DNA of 10,930 nt from Candidatus Dormiibacterota bacterium. Its GTDB lineage: Bacteria > Chloroflexota > Dormibacteria > UBA8260 > Bog-877. Of the stretch, positions 1 to 6,336 are shown piece after piece. The notes below the pieces were generated by a model. It made no database searches. It saw only the letters and a list, made by a program, of their open reading frames with translations, and was not told the DNA's origin. The stretch lies in NCBI GenBank assembly GCA_003164475.1, contig PLTL01000200.1, positions 1 through 10,930 of the forward strand, read 5' to 3'. The number at the start of each line of letters is the position of its first letter. The stretch's first letter is position 1. A program made the position numbers and the translations under genes.

Positions 1-548
1 TCTCCCCTGCTGTCGAACCCGGGTTCCTGGTGGCATCTGCCCCAAGGCACTTAGAGCATCTCACCTCCAGGCTACGCGGGCTCGCGTCGGATGCCTGGTC
101 TAGAGAGTTCGAGGTCTACTGGCAAGGGGAGGAGTAGCCCGCGGTGTCACCAAGCTAAGCGCGATGACACCGCCGAGGTTCTCAAGATGCGGTTTGCGCC
201 TCGCACCCGAGGCGGGAGGATGAGTTCGGCCCTGTCCGAGGGCTCACGGTGGCCGCCAAGCAGGTGGGAATGGTGGACCTGAACACCCACAGTCTCCCTT
301 ACCAGGAGGGCATCTCCGCACCTAGGCCCCCCTCTCCGTCAGCTCCTCGCTGAAGGGCTCAGGCTAGGCTGAAGTTCAGTCGCCGGTTGAAGTCGATCCG
401 AGTTCCACGATCGTCTGGAATGTAGTCAGAAGAAGGTGCCAAGTCCCCGCCCACGGAAGCATGCTGACGATGCTCTGGGGCAGGGTAGTCAGAACCGGCG
501 CGGTTCCCCCCAACTCGTGCTGAGTTCAGCTGTTTCCCGGACTTCGGG
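1..548. other. No supported gene; left-edge noncoding stretch
   Basis: I see no convincing coding sequence here. The short open frames have no family resemblance and no good ribosome site. The visible structure is small. There is a perfect 12-bp palindrome GAACCCGGGTTC at 15-26 and a 7-bp stem CGCCTCG/CGAGGCG with a CACC loop at 197-214. A 6-bp stem GAACCG/CGGTTC lies at 492-506, and a 5-bp stem with a 2-base loop (GCTGA/TCAGC) at 519-530. The last two lie just downstream of the hipA stop codon and could help end that transcript, but neither has a T-tract. Confidence 0.5.
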
Positions 549-1853
549 CTAGAGGAGAGAGCAGTGATCGTGCGCGGCTGCGATCCGCTCCACATCCTGC
601 GCTCCAACTTTGGCCTCGGAGGCAAATCCCATCCACCCTGAGACGGCCTCACCAACCTCAGCCAGGAGTTCTGTACCGCGGCCCCGCCTCAATCCGGCGA
701 CCTGAGCGCACTCCTCGAGGTCCTTGCGGCTGAAGCCGGACTGCTTTTCGTTCACCGTCATCTGGTGACGGCTGGTCCACGGCCCGTCGGGCCTGAACGC
801 GTAGGTGACGTCGAAGGCTGGGGTGACCGACCAACCGCCGTCTCGGCCCATCAGAAAGGCTATGTTCTTCACGTGGTCGTCGTTGTTGCAGGCCAGGATG
901 TTGAAGACCATTCGTCGGTACATCTGCTCCAGGTCATGCATCGACAGGTCAAGGCGTCGGCAGGTGTCGAATGCCTCTTCATAGCTGTGAGCGCCCGACT
1001 GCATGTAATCGTAGTGGCGGAGGGCGCCCAGAGACTGCATGTGGAGTTTGTCGCCGTGCACATCCCGGTCGAAACGCCTGGTCATAAAGTGCCGGCGCTC
1101 GCCCTCCTCCAGAATGCGGCACGCGGTCATGTCGATGCCGGCCGCCCTGGCCATCTCTGAGTAGGCGAATTCGATGGCGCCGTATCCCAAGGGTTGGTGG
1201 AGGTCCTTGTCGTCGTTACCGCTCACACCATCGAACTTGAGGATCCAGTGCTCAAACCCGGGATCCACATCGACCTGACCCGATCGCACCTCCTTGGTCT
1301 CGGGGTTGTAGGCGACCACGGCCTTCGCCCGGGCCCCGCCGGCCGACGTCCCGACCAGGAGGATGTCGGTCACCGAGCGCGTCAGATCGTCGTCAGCGAA
1401 GGAGGCACTGAACTTCCCCCGCCTCGTCAGGATGGCCGAGGCGAGCTCCACCAGGGCGTTCACATCGATGGCCTTGCTCCGAGACGAACGGGGGCCGATG
1501 ACCGGCTTGAACTCGAGTGCGCCCATGGCTCGTCGGCCGACATAGCAGAGGCGGTCCACCGAGTTGAAGTCGCGCATCGACCTGCCCTGCCGAGCCAGCC
1601 AGGCCTCGATGAGGGCGGTGCCGAACCTGTCCGGAAGAGAGTCGGCCAGCAACCCAGGCAGACCGTGGAACGCGACCTCACCGAGTCCGGTGAACTCGTA
1701 TGGCTGCTCCCTGAGGGGCATGGTCAGAGGAGCCACCTGGATACCGCTGCGGGCGAACTCAGGATCGTACTGAAATACGGCCGCGGCGTACCCATCCTCG
1801 ATCTGAACAGCCCCGACGCGTCTTCCCCAGAGTTCCACGGAAGCGACGGTCAC
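549..1853 (-). CDS. hipA: HipA-family Ser/Thr kinase toxin
   Basis: This 434-residue protein is the kinase toxin of a type II toxin-antitoxin pair. Characterised HipA proteins phosphorylate a translation factor such as glutamyl-tRNA synthetase and cause growth arrest or persistence; the target here is unknown. The N-terminal HipA subdomain covers roughly residues 1-115. A Gly-rich loop, GTSAGGARAK (168-177), has Ser170 in about the place of the autophosphorylated serine of E. coli HipA. ILKFD (204-208) supplies the ATP-binding lysine. NNDDHVKN (323-330) is the catalytic loop, with Asp325 and Asn330 matching HipA Asp309 and Asn314. PAFDV (345-349) carries the metal-binding Asp348. Length is normal and no key residue is missing. 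The start is GTG, whose TG is shared with the TGA stop of the antitoxin gene, so translation is probably coupled. The family is secure; activity as a toxin is inferred. Confidence 0.93.
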   Translation of the reverse strand: MTVASVELWGRRVGAVQIEDGYAAAVFQYDPEFARSGIQVAPLTMPLREQPYEFTGLGEVAFHGLPGLLADSLPDRFGTALIEAWLARQGRSMRDFNSVDRLCYVGRRAMGALEFKPVIGPRSSRSKAIDVNALVELASAILTRRGKFSASFADDDLTRSVTDILLVGTSAGGARAKAVVAYNPETKEVRSGQVDVDPGFEHWILKFDGVSGNDDKDLHQPLGYGAIEFAYSEMARAAGIDMTACRILEEGERRHFMTRRFDRDVHGDKLHMQSLGALRHYDYMQSGAHSYEEAFDTCRRLDLSMHDLEQMYRRMVFNILACNNDDHVKNIAFLMGRDGGWSVTPAFDVTYAFRPDGPWTSRHQMTVNEKQSGFSRKDLEECAQVAGLRRGRGTELLAEVGEAVSGWMGFASEAKVGAQDVERIAAAHDHCSLL

Positions 1854-2221
1854 GTGGTGCCGCCGCCCTGATCTCTCCAGGCCCAGCCAGTCGACCCTTG
1901 CGACTGGGGCTCCGTCACCCGACGCCTGGAAGCCCGGTGGCGGGCCCTGCCAGCTCGCGCGAGCGACTCCATTGGGCTGGGCAGGACATCTGGGACGAGG
2001 TTCTCCAAACGATCGGCGACACCCAGTTTGCGGATCACTCTGATCAGGGCGGGGACCTCCACCGGCGCCCCGGCCTCCAGCCTCTGGAGCGTCGCCCTGC
2101 TGACTCCGGCCTCCCTGGCCAGCCCGGACTGGGTGAGGTTGCGGGCGAGCCTGAGACGTTCAACCCGTGCCCCGACCTCTCTGAGAATGGTCTGGTCGGT
2201 CTGCTCTGAGGTGATCCGCAT
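1850..2221 (-). CDS. hipB: HipB-like XRE/Cro-family antitoxin and repressor
   Basis: This 123-residue DNA-binding protein is expected to neutralise the HipA kinase by binding it and to repress the operon. An XRE/Cro helix-turn-helix occupies about residues 14-70. The recognition part, LTQSGLAREAGVSRATLQRLE (29-49), is typical of the family. The C-terminal tail after residue 85 is rich in Arg, Ser and Gly and looks disordered, as in HipB proteins that contact the kinase. The ATG start is preceded on the minus strand by AGGAGA about 6 bases upstream. The gene comes first in the operon and overlaps the toxin gene by 4 bases. Tandem TGCTATA elements over the upstream promoter are the likely operator. 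HTH assignment is firm; the antitoxin role rests on the partner gene. Confidence 0.9.
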   Translation of the reverse strand: MRITSEQTDQTILREVGARVERLRLARNLTQSGLAREAGVSRATLQRLEAGAPVEVPALIRVIRKLGVADRLENLVPDVLPSPMESLARAGRARHRASRRRVTEPQSQGSTGWAWRDQGGGTT

Positions 2222-2271
2222 AACGACTCTCCTGCGATGCCGTAAGGGCCGATATGGACCTCAACGCATCA

Positions 2272-2290
2272 TATAGCAGGCATTATAGCA
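2272..2290 (-). promoter_or_regulatory. hipBA promoter (extended -10) with tandem TGCTATA repeats
   Basis: Read on the minus strand, TGCTATAAT is a consensus -10 hexamer (2282-2287) with the TGN extension directly before it. No good -35 hexamer is visible at 16-18 bases, which fits an extended -10 promoter. TGCTATA occurs twice, at 2284-2290 and 2272-2278, 12 bases apart. An ATATG/CATAT inverted repeat (2252-2256 and 2270-2274) lies just downstream. The -10 sits about 60 bases before the antitoxin start codon. HipB-type autorepression at these repeats is inferred. Confidence 0.6.
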
Positions 2291-2607
2291 CATTGTCTCG
2301 GAAGGCTGACGCTGGTGGTCTCCAAACCACTGCCCTGGACCCGAATCCCCACCATGCAACAACCCGACCAGGGTCGCTGCATGATGAGTTGCGCACGGAT
2401 CTCCATGGCCGCCGGACCGTCACCCCGCGGTACATCGTCCCTCCGAACAGGGGCAGCGTTCTGACCAACTCGGCTCCGCCAGCCCCAACCTTTGACTCCC
2501 TCACCTGACCGGGAGGGCATGAACCAGGTTCATCGCCGCTCCCCTAGCCCACGAGTTCTTGGGACACCTCGTTGAGAAGATGCAGGGATAGACCAGGAGG
2601 TGGCCAG
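2291..2607. other. Divergent intergenic region, no supported gene
   Basis: This gap separates the minus-strand hipBA operon from the plus-strand glycosidase unit. Open frames on both strands have no recognisable family and no ribosome site, so I do not call them. It should contain the promoter for the glycosidase unit, but I see no clear -35/-10 pair. The one distinct element is the 15-bp palindrome at 2519-2533, listed separately. Confidence 0.5.
2519..2533. promoter_or_regulatory. Perfect 15-bp palindrome, candidate operator
   Basis: ATGAACC-A-GGTTCAT is a perfect inverted repeat with 7-base arms around one central base. It lies 75 bases before the 34-codon ORF and 170 bases before the glycosidase start. 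Size and symmetry suit a dimeric repressor, for example of the LacI, GntR or TetR type. No regulator gene is intact in the window, so the binding protein is unknown. It is too short to be a strong terminator and lacks a T-tract. Confidence 0.45.
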
Positions 2608-2712
2608 ATGACCAACAGGCGGAGCGGGCTCAGCGGGAAGGGAGGCGGGCCCGGCACCGGCCCGGGTAGCACCGACCCGGGGCAGGCACGCCGAGGGTCG
2701 AGATGGGAGTGA
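2608..2712 (+). CDS. 34-residue Gly/Arg-rich leader ORF with ideal ribosome site
   Basis: A full AGGAGG at 2595-2600 sits 7 bases before this ATG, the best ribosome site in the region. The reading frame runs 34 codons. The peptide begins MTNRRSGLSGKGGG, is rich in Gly, Arg, Ser and Pro, and resembles no family I know. Its TGA (2710-2712) lies just inside the next gene, which starts in another frame at 2703, giving a 10-base overlap. Two readings fit. It may be a leader peptide whose translation is coupled to the glycosidase. Or it may be the true basic N-terminus of that protein, separated from its signal segment by a one- or two-base indel. The sequence alone does not decide. Confidence 0.45.
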   Translation: MTNRRSGLSGKGGGPGTGPGSTDPGQARRGSRWE

Positions 2713-4775
2713 GCTCTAGGCTGGGTCTCGTGGCTACCGGGGTCCTGTTGGCAGCCCTGACCGGTGGCTGGGTGGGCCTGGATGCCGCCGCGGGGCCGCT
2801 TCGAACCCCCGCGGCCCGGCCGGTGGGGCAAATTGAGCTGGAACCCGCCCTCACGGTGATCCGTGAAGCCCAATACCAGCTGGTGGTGAGCTCCGGGGAC
2901 GGCGAGCTCACCGTCGAGACCCCATCTGGCCGGGTCTTCACACGGTTCCCCCTGGTGGCGTTGGCGGGCCGGACTGCCCTGCCCGGAAGTGTGGCAGTGG
3001 TGGTGAGGAGGACCGCCGCCGGACTGATGGCAACCGCCGCGACGGAGACTGACAAGCTCATCTCCCGGGCCACCCTCATCACCTCGCCCAGCTTCTTCAC
3101 CGTCTCCTTCGAGGCAGCGCTGGGCCCGGACACCGGCCTGCCTCCCCGGTTCTTCTACGACGGCGAGAAGGGGCTGGACTGGACCAGGATCCGGCGCCGC
3201 CTCAGCCCCGACCCCAGGGGCGGCCTGCTCTCCACCACCCCAGCCACCAGGGTCGGGCGGGGCACCTCCTTCTCGCCACCGCCGTTTGACCTGCAGCTGC
3301 AGACCGGGCCGGGCTGGCTGGGGCTGGGGCTGGTGCAGGTGCCCGACGCCACCGAGCTCTCCACCGATAGTGACGGCTCGGTCGAGGTGAACTACCCGCT
3401 GGCGACCCTGGCCACCTTCAAGGATCGAGGGGCCGGAGGTCTGGTCGGCAGGGCGGGCGGCGTTCCCGTCCTGGGATTCCCCTCCTTCGTCTTCAGCTTC
3501 GCCAGCGGCCCCTGGCGCGGGCTCACCGCCTACCACTCGGCCCTGCGGGCGCTGGGGTACGCCCCCCAGGCCGCTCCACCCGGTCACTGGCCATCCTGGT
3601 GGTCCTGGCCTCTGGTCGACACTTGGGGCGAGGAGGTCGTCGACGGGGCGGAGCGAACCTCGCCGCTCTACACCGCCGCCTGGGTGCGCAGCTACGTGGC
3701 CGCCTGGACGGCCCGCTACGGCCAGAGAAGGATCACGCTGGTCATAGACGCGCAGTGGCAGGCGCGGATCGGAGAGGCCCAGGCCAGTCCCCGCTTCGGC
3801 GAGGTGGCCGGACTTCGGCAGCTGATCGCGGAGCTCCACGCGGGGGGGATCCACGTCCTGCTCTGGTGGCCTCTGTGGATCCTGGGACGGAACTGCCCGG
3901 GGCTCACCGGCCCGGCGGCAGCTGGCTGCGCCACCCGGCCGCAGCATGTGCGCCTCGATCGCCGTCACCTGATCGACCCCACCGCCGTCTCTTTCGGGCC
4001 GGCGCTGCTGGCCCAGATGCGAACCCTACTGGGGCGAGGGCCCGACGATCTCGACGCCGACGGCCTCAAGATCGACTGGGGCCAGCTCACCCCCGACCCC
4101 AACCTGGTCCATTTCGCCCGGCCGCAGCTGGGAGTCGGTGCCGCGGCGCTGCTGCGCTACCTGCAGATGACCTACACCGACGCCCAGAAGGTTCACAGGG
4201 GCGCCCTGATCGACTCCAGCGCGGTGGCGCCGCAGTTCGGCGGCACCCTGGACATGCTCCGTCTCTATGACGCCCGGGGCGAGGCCAGCTGGCAGATACG
4301 CGCCCGCATCATTTCGGCGGTCGACCCCGGCACCCTCATTGACGGGGACGATTGGCCGGTCAGGTCCAACCAGGCGGTGGCCCACGCGGTGACCAGCACC
4401 GTCTACGGCACACCGGCCAGCTACTTCCTCAGCCGCTGGTACGACGGGGTGCCGATCTCCGGCTCCGAGGCCCGGATTCTGGGGACCATCATGCACCTGG
4501 CTGCGCTCAAGGGGGAGGGTGATGCCGGTGCCCTCTCCGACGGCGATTGGGGCTATTGGGTGGACGGCCAGCTCCGGGCCCGGACCCTGGCCGGTCAGAC
4601 CGCAGTCGCGGTCTACGGCGCCGCCTCCTGCGGCGAGCCGGGCAGGGTGACGGTGGTGAGCGCGGTGGGCCAGTGGCTCGCAGTGCCGGGGCTCCCGACC
4701 GGGAAACGGGTGCTGGCCACCGCGGGTGACCCCCTGCGGCTCCGCACCACGCCGGGCGTCTGCGAGCCCCAATAG
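2703..4775 (+). CDS. Secreted TIM-barrel glycoside hydrolase-like protein (GH31/GH36-like)
   Basis: This 690-residue protein is probably exported and probably acts on alpha-glycosides; the substrate is unknown. Residues 7-26 form one hydrophobic segment after a short basic start, a signal peptide or membrane anchor. Residues about 40-290 look like the beta-rich N-terminal domain of GH31/GH36 proteins. The barrel follows, with strand motifs RITLVIDAQWQ (343-353), GGIHVLLWWPLW (381-392) and DGLKIDWGQ (453-461). Asp458 in the KIDW motif is in the place of the nucleophile. TLIDGDDWPVR (544-554) offers Asp547, Asp549 or Asp550 as acid/base. A small beta domain ends the chain. The start is the only ATG after an in-frame TAG at 2667-2669. 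Its own ribosome site is weak, so coupling to the overlapping 34-codon ORF is likely. Exact family is uncertain. Confidence 0.72.
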   Translation: MGVSSRLGLVATGVLLAALTGGWVGLDAAAGPLRTPAARPVGQIELEPALTVIREAQYQLVVSSGDGELTVETPSGRVFTRFPLVALAGRTALPGSVAVVVRRTAAGLMATAATETDKLISRATLITSPSFFTVSFEAALGPDTGLPPRFFYDGEKGLDWTRIRRRLSPDPRGGLLSTTPATRVGRGTSFSPPPFDLQLQTGPGWLGLGLVQVPDATELSTDSDGSVEVNYPLATLATFKDRGAGGLVGRAGGVPVLGFPSFVFSFASGPWRGLTAYHSALRALGYAPQAAPPGHWPSWWSWPLVDTWGEEVVDGAERTSPLYTAAWVRSYVAAWTARYGQRRITLVIDAQWQARIGEAQASPRFGEVAGLRQLIAELHAGGIHVLLWWPLWILGRNCPGLTGPAAAGCATRPQHVRLDRRHLIDPTAVSFGPALLAQMRTLLGRGPDDLDADGLKIDWGQLTPDPNLVHFARPQLGVGAAALLRYLQMTYTDAQKVHRGALIDSSAVAPQFGGTLDMLRLYDARGEASWQIRARIISAVDPGTLIDGDDWPVRSNQAVAHAVTSTVYGTPASYFLSRWYDGVPISGSEARILGTIMHLAALKGEGDAGALSDGDWGYWVDGQLRARTLAGQTAVAVYGAASCGEPGRVTVVSAVGQWLAVPGLPTGKRVLATAGDPLRLRTTPGVCEPQ

Positions 4776-4792
4776 CCCTAGGGCCGACTCGT

Positions 4793-4828
4793 CCCGGGCA
4801 GCGCTGCCGGTGCGCAATGCTGCCCGGG
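4793..4828 (+). terminator. 10-bp hairpin after the glycosidase gene
   Basis: CCCGGGCAGC (4793-4802) and GCTGCCCGGG (4819-4828) form a perfect 10-bp GC-rich stem with a 16-base loop, starting 17 bases after the glycosidase stop codon. There is no T-tract. A second stem follows in the same gap, 4859-4870 with 4903-4914, 12 pairs including one G-T wobble and a 32-base loop. The two genes flanking this gap converge, so a bidirectional terminator region makes sense. Confidence 0.5.
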
Positions 4829-4955
4829 CATGATCGCCCTCTCGGGCCGGCGCAGGTGCCGGTGAGGCGCGCGACGGGGAGGAGCGCCGACCTGCTGGAG
4901 GGGCGCCTCGCCGGGATGGCTACCTCGCGTAAGGGTGGGGCGCCGCTGCCAGCAC

Positions 4956-5409
4956 CTAGTCGAGACGCTCCAGAGACTCGGTGACGCCCGCTTCCATTTC
5001 CGCCTGGACCATCTGGTCGTGATCTTCGACGGTCAGAAACACTCCTGTCGACCACGCGGGTGCCTCCCTCCCAGCTCTCGAATGTAGTCTCCTGCAGCAC
5101 CACCCGGCCAGGTGTGTCCCCGAATTCGAAGGTGTGGACGAGCCGCTGGGGTGCCTCGGCAGAGTGGTAGGCGCCGGGGAACGCGTACGGCGTGCCACCG
5201 GCGTCGTGCTGCCCGAAATGCCAGATGCCACCGGGCCGCACCTCCATCGTGTCCACGGTCGTGGTGAGCCATTGCGGGCCCCACCACTGCTGGTGGATCA
5301 CCGCCGGATCCGTGTGGGCGTTTATGACCAGCTCACAAGGTGCGGCGAAGCCCCGGATGACAGCGACCTCCTCCCGTTCCGGTGTCGCGATCAGTTCGGT
5401 CTCGGTCAC
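4956..5409 (-). pseudogene. Frameshifted AHSA1/SRPBCC-domain protein
   Basis: The product would be about 150 residues of the AHSA1 (activator of Hsp90 ATPase 1-like) branch of the SRPBCC fold, a small hydrophobic-ligand-binding family often paired with ArsR regulators. The start is GTG at 5407-5409, with GGAGG 7 bases upstream. The first frame gives VTETELIATPEREEV, then a family-typical block with QQWWGP at its core and FEFGDTPGRVVLQETTF. After GGTRVVDRS the frame runs into Arg/Pro-rich sequence unlike the family. The missing C-terminus, VFLTVEDHDQMVQAEM followed by ESLERLD, is encoded in the next frame and ends at TAG 4956-4958. Reading on requires skipping one base near 5034-5052. No long homopolymer lies at this break. 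It may be real decay or a sequence error. Confidence 0.8.
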
Positions 5410-5594
5410 GGTCGCTCCTCCCTTGCTGTCGTCGGCGGGGAGACCCAATCGCTGCCGCCTCTTCCGAGCCCGACAACTGCTGGGGGCCTGGGACCACGGG
5501 ATTCACGGGTGGCTCATCGGGTGATCTCCCGGGCGGGCGGCGCGTCCCGGGCATATCCGGCGTCGCTTCAGCGGCAGGACCCTGGCCCCGGGCG

Positions 5595-5895
5595 CTTTGG
5601 GCATCGTCGTCCAGGCGCGCGTAGCCCTCCGTCCGGAACTTCCGGCAGCGCTCCAGCCAGCCAGCCGCCTCGTGCAGGGCACGTGGTGCGAGGCGCGCCG
5701 GGCGCTGCTGGTCCGCCGGCCCCGGGTAACCAGACCGGCGTCCTCGAGGAGCTTCAGGTGCTTGGAGACTGCCTGGATGTCCATTGCGAAGGGCTCTGAA
5801 GATTCGCCCACGCTTGCCTCCCCCCTGGGAGGCGCTCCAGGATCGCCCGTCGGGGCGCCCCTGCAGCTCCGTCTGCGCCGGCCGCCAGCAACCCC
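5595..5895 (-). pseudogene. Broken ArsR-family HTH regulator
   Basis: Pieces of a winged-helix ArsR repressor can be read in three frames. RRAILERLP (from about 5852) is in one frame. GEASVGESSEPFAMDIQAVS and then KHLKLLEDAGLVTRG are in a second. QQRPARLAPRALHEAAGWLE and RCRKFRTEGYARLDD are in a third. Joined, they match the normal order for ArsR proteins found beside AHSA1 genes. The first break falls on a run of six C (5820-5825, plus strand). The second is near the C/G-rich run at 5717-5724. The N-terminus before RRAIL is garbled, so the start cannot be fixed; both ends given are approximate. Normally this protein would repress itself and the downstream AHSA1 gene. The family call is strong. 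Whether the breaks are biological or sequencing errors is open. Confidence 0.75.
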
Positions 5896-5905
5896 ACCGC
5901 CGTGA

Positions 5906-6255
5906 GCGCACCGTGAAGGCGGGAGAGGCGTCCGAACTTCCACCGCCACGCCCCTCACATCTGCTCCCTTGCCCCTCACGGCGGCTCGGGTCTGATGCTG
6001 ACCTGGGTGGCAGAGAGCCGCTCCCAGCCGCTGCGGGCTCGCCGGCGCCAGGGCGGCGCGGCAGACGCACCCCAGGGGCTGGCTCCGGCGCAATCCTTTG
6101 CGATGCCGCTGCGATGCCGCCTCCAGCTCGAGGCGCGTTCTGCTCGAACTCGACCAAGGCGAACACCAGGGTGGCACCAGGCGTCCCTCAGCTCGGTCAC
6201 GCTTCCCCCGGGCGGTGCCGGTCGAACCGGCTCAGGAAGGCTCCCTCTCGGACTC
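5906..6255. other. Noncoding stretch between the ArsR remnant and the permease operon
   Basis: I see no gene with family resemblance on either strand. Open frames are long only because the DNA is GC-rich. The frame of the permease gene stays open upstream to 5995, but that extension is Arg/Pro-rich, has no ribosome site and does not resemble a transporter. An imperfect tandem repeat of 11 bases (unit GCGATGCCGCT) lies at 6100-6121. The promoter of the ArsR gene would be expected near 5900-5990, but I cannot identify it. Confidence 0.45.
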
Positions 6256-6285
6256 TTGACAGCGCCCGTATATCCAAAGTACTGT
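6256..6285 (+). promoter_or_regulatory. Promoter of the permease-sugar kinase operon
   Basis: TTGACA at 6256-6261 is a perfect -35 hexamer. The best -10 is TACTGT at 6280-6285 after 18 bases; TATTTT at 6285-6290 is closer in composition but too far away. The region is strikingly AT-rich compared with its surroundings. The start codon of the permease is 52 bases past the -10. The -10 overlaps the left arm of the inverted repeat listed next. Confidence 0.55.
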
Positions 6286-6299
6286 ATTTTGCCAACAGT
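6281..6299. promoter_or_regulatory. Inverted repeat ACTGT-N9-ACAGT, candidate operator
   Basis: ACTGT (6281-6285) and ACAGT (6295-6299) are exact inverted arms 9 bases apart, overlapping the -10 element and the probable transcription start. That is the classic position for a repressor site controlling a catabolic operon. The arms are short, so chance occurrence is possible. The cognate regulator is not visible in the window. Confidence 0.35.
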
Positions 6300-6336
6300 C
6301 CGCAGGTGGGCTTCTGGGAACGGGAGGGAGGCGGCG

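Noticed and set aside
1..40. tRNA-like TTCGA/GGTTC string at the left edge
   Set aside because: On either strand the bases flanking the would-be T loop do not form a 5-bp stem, and there is no acceptor stem or CCA context. It is explained by the palindrome GAACCCGGGTTC.
91..282. 63-codon plus-strand open frame near the left edge
   Set aside because: No ribosome site and a composition like random GC-rich sequence.
422..494. Repeated GTAGTCAGAA at 422-431 and 485-494
   Set aside because: Only 10 bases in two copies without regular spacing or further similarity; not a CRISPR or a clear regulatory array.
1194..1871. Plus-strand open frame of 225 codons opposite hipA
   Set aside because: Antisense to clear HipA catalytic motifs, with no recognisable domain of its own.
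2544..3968. Long minus-strand open frame of 474 codons opposite the glycosidase gene
   Set aside because: It is Pro/Gly/Arg-rich with no family resemblance and lies antisense to a plausible secreted enzyme with signal segment and barrel motifs. It is a GC-driven shadow frame.
6100..6121. Tandem GCGATGCCGC(T/C) repeat
   Set aside because: Two imperfect copies in noncoding DNA, with no sign of function.
5995..6336. In-frame N-terminal extension of the permease to 5995
   Set aside because: Arg/Pro-rich, no ribosome site, crosses the TTGACA promoter and the operator-like repeat. ATG 6337 has GGGAGG directly upstream.
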